The notes under the pieces were generated by a model. That model was not told the origin of the DNA. It was given only the letters and a program-made list of their open reading frames with translations, and searched no databases. A stretch of 37,411 bases of DNA, taken from Kiritimatiellia bacterium. GTDB lineage: Bacteria > Verrucomicrobiota > Kiritimatiellia > B70-G9. The first letter of the stretch is position 1. Every line of letters begins with the position of its first letter. The DNA lies in the NCBI GenBank assembly GCA_029934055.1, contig JAOZMZ010000011.1, forward strand, positions 1-37,411. The letters run 5' to 3'. The position numbers and the translations under genes are program-made. Shown piece after piece: positions 10,401 to 17,313 of the stretch.

Positions 10401-13400
10401 TGATTGACAGTGTTCAGACGGACAGCGGGGGCTATTATGAATTCAACGGACTCGGCCCCGGTGACTATTTCCTGACATTTGAGCCGCCCACTAATTATTT
10501 CTTCAGTCCGCAGGATCAAGGGGGTGATGATGCACTTGACAGTGATGCGGACCCGACAAACGGGACTACGTCGGTTTTCAATTTGCTGCGTGGGACCAAC
10601 ATGGTCAGTCAGGACGCTGGTTTATATGTGCCGCCGGCGAGTATCGGAGACTATGCCTGGTTTGATGCCAACACGAATGGGCTGCAGGATGCCGGTGAGT
10701 CTGCAATGACAAACATCACTGTCCGGTTGTACGGCTCGCAGTCGAATTTGGTGGATAGCACGCAGACGGATTCGTCCGGTCATTACCTTTTCGAGGACGT
10801 GTTCCCCGGAGATTACTTTCTGGAATTCGAAAAACCGGTTGACTATACGTTTACTTTGCGTGACCAAGGTTCCGACGACGGTGTTGACAGCGACGTTTAC
10901 AAAATAACGCATCGCACGGCGACGTTCACCGTGTCCGCGCAGGAGGCGGCGACGAATTGGGATGCGGGGTACATTTTGCCGGTATCCGGCCTGAGGATAA
11001 CCAAGAGTTCTGACGCTGGCGTGGACTGTCTGTCGCCGGGTGATACGGTCGAATACACAATTTTGGTGGAAAACACGGGGACTGTTTCCCATTTGGTACA
11101 AATGGTCTACGATGAAGTGCCGGCCGGTGCGACGTACGTAAGTAACAGTACCCGAGTTGTCGGCTACGGTGTGGCCAGTAACACGGTTAGGGATGAGTTC
11201 AACACGGTCGCTTATGGCAACAACGACGGATCGACCGACTGGCTCGGGCCGTGGGTGGAGAATGATCCGTATGGGAATTCCGGTCCTGTGGGAGATTACG
11301 TGGGGGTAACTAATGGACGGCTACGAATACATTATGCTTATGTGGGGGACGAACGTGCTGAGCGGGCGGTAGATCTTTCGGGGTATACCAGTGCGGTCTT
11401 GAGCTTCGATTGGGAAACGGTAGGACTTGATGCCGGCGAGACGATTTCCACTCTCATTTCCACCGACGGGGTGAACTTCACGACCTTGGATACCTTCGGG
11501 GGAACGGCGAGCGGATGGACGAATTATGACATAACCGGTTACATTTCTCCAAGTACCACCGTACGTTTCGCAAATGAAAGTCAGAACTGGGAGGCGGGGG
11601 AGATGGTATTCTTTGACAACGTTGAGATCAGCATGTTGTCCGCCCCGGGTATCGTTACGAACGCCGGCGGCCCACCACCGGTGCTGGCGGAGGGTTATAC
11701 GGTGGATACCGGGCAGACCTTGACCGTGACGTTTCAGGTGACGGTTGACTCTCCGGGATCGGTAAGTGAACTTATCAATACAGGGTCTGTTGTGAGTGCT
11801 ACACATCCGGCGATTAGTGACGTTGTAACGGACTGTGTCGTTTATGCGGACCTAGCGCTCCAGAAGACGGCCACTGATACCGAGCCGTCGGAGGGAGAAA
11901 GCATCCAGTACATACTGACCCTTACCAACAACGGCCCCGACGATGGGACTAGCATACAGGTCAGTGATTCGCTGCCGTCCGGGGTCACTTATCATTCTCA
12001 TTCGAATGGGGTGTACAACGAGGTGACCGGGATATGGGACGTAGGCGATCTAGCGAGTGGCGTGTCGACTACGTTATATATTGTGGTGGGGGTGGATGAA
12101 GACACCGCCGGACAGGAGATCACCAATACCGCCAGCGTGAGTGCGCGTGATCTTTACGATCCTGTGGCATCCAACGATACTTCGAGTGTCGTGATATCAC
12201 CCGTACCGACCCTTGTAGTGATTTCGCATTTTGCTGCGAGTATTGTCAGCGGAAAAGTTGTTCTGGAGTGGGAGACAGCCTCGGAAGTGGGCACGCTGGG
12301 ATTTTACATATACCGATTTGAGAGCAACCATCTGGTCCGTGTGAATGACAAATTGCTTCCGGGTTTGCTCACGGCACCGCAGGGAGGGCGATATCGTTAT
12401 ATCGATGAGTCGGCATCACCGCGTGGTGTGCTTATTTACCGGATTTGTGAGGTCGGCGTGGACGGCGCGCGCCATTGGTACGGTCCGTTCCATGTAGAGC
12501 CGACGGCGACTGGCGAGACGCGGCTTATGGGCCGGCGTGGATTTGCCAAGAGCAAGCCGGGGTCTTGGGGCATGGACGAATATGACCGCAAGGCGAGGAC
12601 TTCGGGCCTGCGTGCACGGGCGCGGCGCCTGCAACATGCCGCACTTGTAGAAGGTATGGAAGAAAGCCGCCGGAGACTTTTCGGCAACTTATTGAAACTC
12701 GAAGTGGAAACCAACGGGATTTACTTTGTAAGCCGGGCTGAATTGGCCGAACGGTTTGCTCTCCCTGAATGGTACGTGGAGCAGATTTTGAGGTATCACT
12801 ACCTGGCGCTGAGCACTTGTGGTGATGCGGTGTCCTACTGGGTGCCGAGTGATGATTCGGGGCTGTTTTTCTACGGGGAGAAAGGGGACGGCCATTACTC
12901 AGATAAGAATGTCTACTGGCTGGGGTGGGGAGAAGGGCGCTTGATGGATGTCATGGATTGTGCCGGCGGCGGAGCAGGGTTTCAGCAGACGTATCGGGCT
13001 ACGCGACATTTTGAGGAAGATCGTTGGCCCTCGGTGGGCCTTTTCCATGATCCGGATGCGGATTTCTGGTTGTGGGATTTTGTGATTGCGGGGAGCCCGA
13101 GCGCGGGTTGCCGGGATTTCGTGGTGGATGTTCCCGCCCCAGCTGACGGTGGTGGGGATGCGCAGGTCAAGTTGCACTTCAAAGGGGCGTCTTCCACCAG
13201 GCACGATGCGGTTGTCAAGGTGAATGGGACGATAGTCGGGGAGGTTACGTGGGAGGGACTGTCCGAGCATGACGGATCGTGGTCATTTCCTCAGGGGGTG
13301 CTGGTGGCGGGTGACAATGTAATTGAGGTCGAGGGATTACTTGGAGATGGGGTGCCCTACAGTGTCTTTGCCGTTGATTCGATAGACTTGGAGTACGAGA

Positions 13401-14728
13401 GTCGCTGTTGTGCGCAGGGAGATGCCGTCGTATTGCCGGTGGTGGCCGGTATGGCGGTGAGGGTGACGGGCTTTTCTACCGATCGTGTGGCGGTGCTGGA
13501 GATCAGCGATCCCCGCGACCCGAAATGGGTAAAGGGGGCGGATCTAGAGAGTGATGGAGCCGGCGGCTGGGCGGTGATGCTGGAGCCAAGCAGCGGAGCG
13601 CACCGTTGCCTTGTAGCCGGCGAGGGAGCTTGGATGGCTCCCGTCTGTGTTCCGGCCGGTGACTATGAGAGCCTGTTGGAAAGCGAAGGCGCAGATTATG
13701 TGATTATCACTGTTCCGGAACTGGAGGATTCGGCCGAGTTGCTGGCGCAATATCGTCGCAGCCAGGGATGGGCACCGTTGGTAGCAGAGATCGAGGCGGT
13801 CTACGACGCGTTCAACTATGGGAATCCCAGCCCGGAGGCCATACGCAGGTTCCTTGACTATGCCTATACATATTGGAGCCGGCCGCCGGTGTGTGTTCTT
13901 TTGATGGGGAAGGGCACGTATGATTACCGGGATATTCAGGGATACGGAGACAATCTCATTCCGGTGAAGCTGGTGGGGACCGCACACGGGCTTTTCGCCG
14001 CAGACAATTGGTACGGTGACGTGGTGGGGGACGACGATGTTCCGGAGATGGCGATTGGGCGCCTTCCGGTGTTGAATCCATCAGAAGTTACGGATTACGT
14101 TGACAAGGTCGTCGCATATGAGGGGGGCGATGGCGATTGGACCAGGTCTGTAATACTGGCGGCGGATAATGGGGATGACGGCGGCAATTTCACGGCCGAC
14201 AGCGAGAGCATGGCCGGGCTGATACCGTCGGGGTACTCATTGACGCGTTCGTACCTGGATTGGATGGATATTGACACGGCGCGCACGGTGCTGCTGGACG
14301 CGCTCGATGGGGGGGCGGGATTGCTGAATTACATGGGCCACGGCGGCTTGGACCGCATGGCACAAGAAGGGTTGCTGACGAAGGACGATGTGGGGGCCAT
14401 GCACAATGCCGGGAAGACGCCTTTTGTCATCGGAATAACGTGTGTGATCGGGCGTTATGAGTTGCCGGGCTACGATTCTCTGGCGGAGACCCTGGTCATA
14501 TGTCCGCAAGGCGGGGCTGCAGCTGTGTGGTCACCGAGTGGTATGTCGATGCACAACGCCGCCAGGATACTTGATGACGCCTTTCTACGCGCGCATTACA
14601 TTAGCGGTGCAGATTCGGCGGGGGACTGCATCCTGCAGGCCCTGGAGCATTTTCGTGATACAAGTGAGGCTGAGTATCTGTTGCAGATTTACAACTTGTT
14701 GGGTGATCCGGCATTATTGCTGAAGTAG
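7475..14728 (+). CDS. Giant secreted modular protein: DUF11-like domains, two SdrD_B-like domains, C-terminal gingipain-type (C25) peptidase
   Basis: 2417 aa with N-terminal signal-like segment. SdrD_B motifs LGDWVWYDSNTNGVQDAGE and IGDYAWFDANTNGLQDAGE; DUF11 motifs (VDPGDTITYTITITNIG, LSPGDTVEYTILVENTG); C25 catalytic signatures LLNYMGHGG (His) and FVIGITCVIGRY (Cys). Confidence 0.92.
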   Translation: MYIEGIASHRVGVAASVGLFLSVILAWVQPAWSGEVGFAEYYVLGDEDDLIEAYKAIPNSQVPASAAGSNINSRVCIVSSVGGTHVYLDEWEDGYDFDPSDPYNTADAKWDAAAGGPGEAGDALSKGEVLVLTETNRYVSGSEGVDGGDRIYISGAPVSVVRIVWPDDPGSYIAGAWELYPEIVWQDKYTVPIGVDLTYTNSSYPFEYTFLFIEAGRTNTRIVVTAPSEGVIVDTNLAAGENIYLTNVNSGTHIAASDPVSGVARPVQAAVMSSVNEYVDTRFFTLTPENFLGTDYLLPAPSQQFIPGEFSGTSTNAAYIFAFESNTTVNIVTYHTNVQVLLTNRYDVYRFELPFLPYDQTSGFYGTEISSVDSTKKIWVLVAADDDDDVVDWGYQALNMAELSQEYFSPYGPANPVHITPQYDNTTVWIDFDNDGTNDKTIVLDKFETYEIYDPDHDGTGARYYSDKPVAVAWGQDNTQQSPGEPLPDYDYGYTLLPLYWRDPVLGIQKSADPTNLPSEGGTSEFTLVVSSYTSTVYNIDISDKLPPGWSYVSNSTLIVFSDGTPNMTNEPSGAPGPDLSWDLDHDLTPTQTITLTFSACTVSGQYTYGWQVNEAEAWGYSVDDETNVNAQAFNPSDYCFVYIPQTAVLSVSKSSSATGTVDPGDTITYTITITNIGSAQQTGIRVRDYLPSGMTYVANSTWVASPGTGSNTVRDEFNTQSYTSNDGTTEWANDWQESEGDGPTAGDLQVLADVSNYQLRFRDDNLWIYRSADLSGATAAVLSLLYRRDSLDNANEWVDLLISSNGAAPWTVLDQYAGAATDSSYIYTNYDITTHIGTNTTIAFWNNNRGMANGDRVWFDDVEIAYLSPPGTVTNAGGAPPILADGYSLGPGEVMVVTLQATVDDPATVTQLVNTAYVRSDQQDQLEASVTNDVIAATLGDWVWYDSNTNGVQDAGETGGVEAVTVRLYDSTSNLIDSVQTDSGGYYEFNGLGPGDYFLTFEPPTNYFFSPQDQGGDDALDSDADPTNGTTSVFNLLRGTNMVSQDAGLYVPPASIGDYAWFDANTNGLQDAGESAMTNITVRLYGSQSNLVDSTQTDSSGHYLFEDVFPGDYFLEFEKPVDYTFTLRDQGSDDGVDSDVYKITHRTATFTVSAQEAATNWDAGYILPVSGLRITKSSDAGVDCLSPGDTVEYTILVENTGTVSHLVQMVYDEVPAGATYVSNSTRVVGYGVASNTVRDEFNTVAYGNNDGSTDWLGPWVENDPYGNSGPVGDYVGVTNGRLRIHYAYVGDERAERAVDLSGYTSAVLSFDWETVGLDAGETISTLISTDGVNFTTLDTFGGTASGWTNYDITGYISPSTTVRFANESQNWEAGEMVFFDNVEISMLSAPGIVTNAGGPPPVLAEGYTVDTGQTLTVTFQVTVDSPGSVSELINTGSVVSATHPAISDVVTDCVVYADLALQKTATDTEPSEGESIQYILTLTNNGPDDGTSIQVSDSLPSGVTYHSHSNGVYNEVTGIWDVGDLASGVSTTLYIVVGVDEDTAGQEITNTASVSARDLYDPVASNDTSSVVISPVPTLVVISHFAASIVSGKVVLEWETASEVGTLGFYIYRFESNHLVRVNDKLLPGLLTAPQGGRYRYIDESASPRGVLIYRICEVGVDGARHWYGPFHVEPTATGETRLMGRRGFAKSKPGSWGMDEYDRKARTSGLRARARRLQHAALVEGMEESRRRLFGNLLKLEVETNGIYFVSRAELAERFALPEWYVEQILRYHYLALSTCGDAVSYWVPSDDSGLFFYGEKGDGHYSDKNVYWLGWGEGRLMDVMDCAGGGAGFQQTYRATRHFEEDRWPSVGLFHDPDADFWLWDFVIAGSPSAGCRDFVVDVPAPADGGGDAQVKLHFKGASSTRHDAVVKVNGTIVGEVTWEGLSEHDGSWSFPQGVLVAGDNVIEVEGLLGDGVPYSVFAVDSIDLEYESRCCAQGDAVVLPVVAGMAVRVTGFSTDRVAVLEISDPRDPKWVKGADLESDGAGGWAVMLEPSSGAHRCLVAGEGAWMAPVCVPAGDYESLLESEGADYVIITVPELEDSAELLAQYRRSQGWAPLVAEIEAVYDAFNYGNPSPEAIRRFLDYAYTYWSRPPVCVLLMGKGTYDYRDIQGYGDNLIPVKLVGTAHGLFAADNWYGDVVGDDDVPEMAIGRLPVLNPSEVTDYVDKVVAYEGGDGDWTRSVILAADNGDDGGNFTADSESMAGLIPSGYSLTRSYLDWMDIDTARTVLLDALDGGAGLLNYMGHGGLDRMAQEGLLTKDDVGAMHNAGKTPFVIGITCVIGRYELPGYDSLAETLVICPQGGAAAVWSPSGMSMHNAARILDDAFLRAHYISGADSAGDCILQALEHFRDTSEAEYLLQIYNLLGDPALLLK
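10291..10977 (+). repeat. Two tandem SdrD_B-like domain repeats inside the giant protein
   Basis: Parallel motifs: GDWVWYDSNTNGVQDAGE...VRLYDSTSNLIDSVQTDSGGYYEF...PGDYFLTFE and GDYAWFDANTNGLQDAGE...VRLYGSQSNLVDSTQTDSSGHYLF...PGDYFLEFE. Confidence 0.9.
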
Positions 14729-14737
14729 GGGTTTGGT

Positions 14738-15031
14738 ATGGATACCGGTATGAATACTCGTTATCAGCGGAGGCAGGAAATCGTAGCGCGAAAGATTTGT
14801 GACGAGACAATTCTCGTTCCCTCGTCGGGAAGTGCAGCGGAATTGTTGCGTTTATTCGTATTGAACCCGGTTGCTGAATATCTTTGGGAGAAATTGCGCG
14901 AGCCTCGAACCCTGGAGGAGCTCGTACATGACCTGCTGGAGAATTTTGATGTCGATCCGGTGACTGCGAGAGGAGACGTGCGCGGTTTCGTAACGACGCT
15001 ATGTCGGAATTCTTTGGCGGAAGAAGTGTAA
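14738..15031 (+). CDS. PqqD-like peptide-binding protein (RiPP recognition element type)
   Basis: 97 aa: ILVPSSGSAAELLRLFVLNPVAEYLWEKLREPRTLEELVHDLLENFDVDPVTARGDVRGFVTTLCRNSL matches the PqqD pattern (N..a..iWe.l....t.eel...l...ydv......dv..fl..L...gL). Confidence 0.9.
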   Translation: MDTGMNTRYQRRQEIVARKICDETILVPSSGSAAELLRLFVLNPVAEYLWEKLREPRTLEELVHDLLENFDVDPVTARGDVRGFVTTLCRNSLAEEV

Positions 15032-16137
15032 TGAACGTGGCCGAGGCGCCCGGATGTAGCGGGTACGAATCATCCGGTGAGACGTTTGTTGATACCGAAT
15101 GGTATCGAGAATTCCGCAGCCGTGCGGCTGCGGCACGGGTGCCGGTATCCGGAATGATCGAATTGACGAGGCGCTGCAACCTGAGATGCGGGCACTGCTA
15201 TCATCGTGATCATGTCCCTGTGAGGGAAATGGACACGGCCCTGATCCTGAAGGTCCTTTCCGAGGCGGCTGAGATGGGCTGTCTCTATATGACTTTCACA
15301 GGCGGGGAGCCCTTCCTTAGAGAGGATTTTGACGTTATCTATCGTACTGCCCGTAGGCTTGGTATGGTAGTGAGCGTATTTTCGAATCTGACTTGTCTCA
15401 GCGAGGATCTGGCCGAGCTTTTTTCAGAAATGCCGCCGCGCGTGGTCGAGGGGAGCATTTATGCGGTGCGCGCCGCGGAGCACGACGCCGTCACCGGTGT
15501 TGCCGGATCCTTTGATGCTCTACTGCAGGGAATAAAGCTTTTGCAGCGACATGGCGTCCGGGTTGCTCTCAAGACGATGATTATGCCGTCGACGGGGGAG
15601 CGGATCGCCGAGATTGAGCGGCTGGCGCAGGATCTCGGTGTGTCTTTTCGTGTCGATCCGTATGTCTTTCCCCGTTTTCACGGAGAGCGTGGGGAGCACC
15701 ATCGTTTCCACATGGATCCGAAAGATGCCGTGCGGATAGAACTGGCTTCGGGATATCGGCGCAGTCAGTGGCTGGATTATGCCCGCAGACGGGTGCGTCT
15801 GGATCCGGGGCGGAGATTGTTCCAGTGTGGAGCCGGTACGACGGGTTTTTTTGTTGATGCGTCCGGCCGTCTTTCGCCGTGCCTGATGACGACCAGATAC
15901 CGCTATGATCTTGCAGGCAGGTCTTTTGCAGAGGTGTGGCACGCTGAAATAGCCGCGGCGGTCGCCCAACCGGCTTCTCCGGACTACGTGTGTGCAGATT
16001 GCAGTTTGCGGGCGTATTGCACCGGTTGTGCGGCGGTGAATTATCTGGAAACCGGGGACGAAAACTCGCCCGATTCGTATGTATGTGCACTAGCGCAATG
16101 CCGTCGAGATGTGTTAGATTCAATGGTGAGAGTGTAG
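15031..16137 (+). CDS. Radical SAM/SPASM peptide-modifying enzyme
   Basis: CNLRCGHC (CX3CX2C) and GGEPF motif; SPASM region CGAGTTGFFVDASGRLSPC ... CADCSLRAYCTGC ... C. ATG at 15031 overlaps the PqqD stop (TAATG). ORF track start is 15001. Confidence 0.92.
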   Translation: MNVAEAPGCSGYESSGETFVDTEWYREFRSRAAAARVPVSGMIELTRRCNLRCGHCYHRDHVPVREMDTALILKVLSEAAEMGCLYMTFTGGEPFLREDFDVIYRTARRLGMVVSVFSNLTCLSEDLAELFSEMPPRVVEGSIYAVRAAEHDAVTGVAGSFDALLQGIKLLQRHGVRVALKTMIMPSTGERIAEIERLAQDLGVSFRVDPYVFPRFHGERGEHHRFHMDPKDAVRIELASGYRRSQWLDYARRRVRLDPGRRLFQCGAGTTGFFVDASGRLSPCLMTTRYRYDLAGRSFAEVWHAEIAAAVAQPASPDYVCADCSLRAYCTGCAAVNYLETGDENSPDSYVCALAQCRRDVLDSMVRV

Positions 16138-16152
16138 GTGAGGCTAGGTTTC

Positions 16153-16341
16153 ATGGCATACAACAGTAAAAAGAGACAGTCCGGCGTTGACAAGCGCAAG
16201 GAGTATCAGCGGCCGGAGGTGAAAATAATCGAGCTCAAGGCCGAGGAGACTCTTGCGGTCGGGTGCAAGTTGGCGGATGGCGGCAGTGCCAGTGGTGGTT
16301 TTACCTGCGTTTCGAATGCCTGTGCCGAGCCGGGATCATAA
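16153..16341 (+). CDS. Putative RiPP precursor peptide, 62 aa
   Basis: MAYNSKKRQSGVDKRKEYQRPEVKIIELKAEETLAVGCKLADGGSASGGFTCVSNACAEPGS: charged leader with YxRPEVKxIELKAEE, then a Gly/Ser/Cys-rich tail (C38, C52, C57). Immediately follows the PqqD and radical SAM genes. Confidence 0.8.
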   Translation: MAYNSKKRQSGVDKRKEYQRPEVKIIELKAEETLAVGCKLADGGSASGGFTCVSNACAEPGS

Positions 16342-16368
16342 TCGGCGAAACTCGGCCGGTATGAGGTC

Positions 16369-17313
16369 ATGAAATGGGTTTATTCCTGTGGTGGGCTTCG
16401 AGTAGGCGTCCGAGCGGCGCCGGGTATGATTATAGGGGTTGGGGAGGAGCAGGAGCCTTTTCTGGCTGAGGAGCGGAAGGGGCATCAGCCCGACTTCGTT
16501 GTGGATATCAACTGGATTGGATCGCAGGGGATCGGGGCGAATACCGACGAATGGGAATTTCGCGCAGGGCATACGTGGACATTCCGCCGGGATGGTTCCA
16601 GGAGATTTTTTCGTTTTGCCGGGGCGGATGGGGTGTGGGAGCGTATTTTGAGTATTGATCCGGTGAATGGACACTACGCAGTGTTCTGTTCACGCGAGGC
16701 ATGCCGGCCGAAAGGGGGCGGGTGTGTATATCCCTTGAGCTATCCCTTGGATCAGGTCTTGATGATGTATCTTTTGGCCGAAAGAGAAGGGATGATCATT
16801 CACGCAGCGTGCATTGCTCACGGCTCGGCGGGAATTGTTCTGGCGGGTCCATCGGGCGCGGGCAAGAGCACATTGGCTGCAGCGGTATTGCAGGGTGGCG
16901 GGCTGGAATGTTTGAGCGATGACCGGACAGTGCTTCTGTCCGCAGAATCCGGAAGAGTGTCTTGTTGGGGTACTCCATGGGCCGGTGAAGGTGGGTTCAG
17001 GGCAAACAAGGGCAAGCGCGCTGCCGCGGTAGTGATAATAAGGAGGTCGAAGGAGCCTGATGAGGGCTGCCGATTGAGGAGACTTGAGAAGAGGCATGGG
17101 GTAGAGGCTTTAATACCGGTGGTTTCTTTTCCCTGGTTTGATGGAGAAATGTTGGAAAGACATCTGGGGATTTTGGAGAGGATTGTCGGCTGCGTTCCGA
17201 TATATGAACTTGATTGTAATGACATCTCGGAGGCTGTGGGTCGGTTGCTATCGCTTGTCGACGGGGTATGTTCGGCGGTGAGAGACGACCAGCCCGAGAA
17301 TCTGATCGGGTGA
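16369..17313 (+). CDS. HPr kinase-like P-loop protein associated with the RiPP cassette
   Basis: 314 aa. Walker A GPSGAGKSTLAAAVLQGG followed by ECLSDDRTVL and ...GTPWAGEGGF, typical of HprK-related proteins in peptide-modification loci. Confidence 0.82.
   Translation: MKWVYSCGGLRVGVRAAPGMIIGVGEEQEPFLAEERKGHQPDFVVDINWIGSQGIGANTDEWEFRAGHTWTFRRDGSRRFFRFAGADGVWERILSIDPVNGHYAVFCSREACRPKGGGCVYPLSYPLDQVLMMYLLAEREGMIIHAACIAHGSAGIVLAGPSGAGKSTLAAAVLQGGGLECLSDDRTVLLSAESGRVSCWGTPWAGEGGFRANKGKRAAAVVIIRRSKEPDEGCRLRRLEKRHGVEALIPVVSFPWFDGEMLERHLGILERIVGCVPIYELDCNDISEAVGRLLSLVDGVCSAVRDDQPENLIG

Noticed and set aside
14738-17313. Lasso peptide cluster interpretation, based on HprK-like kinase and NTase
   Set aside because: No asparagine-synthetase-like lasso cyclase or transglutaminase-like B2 protease accompanies these genes, and a radical SAM/SPASM enzyme is present instead. 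The asparagine synthase at 36885 is ~19 kb away within glycan genes.
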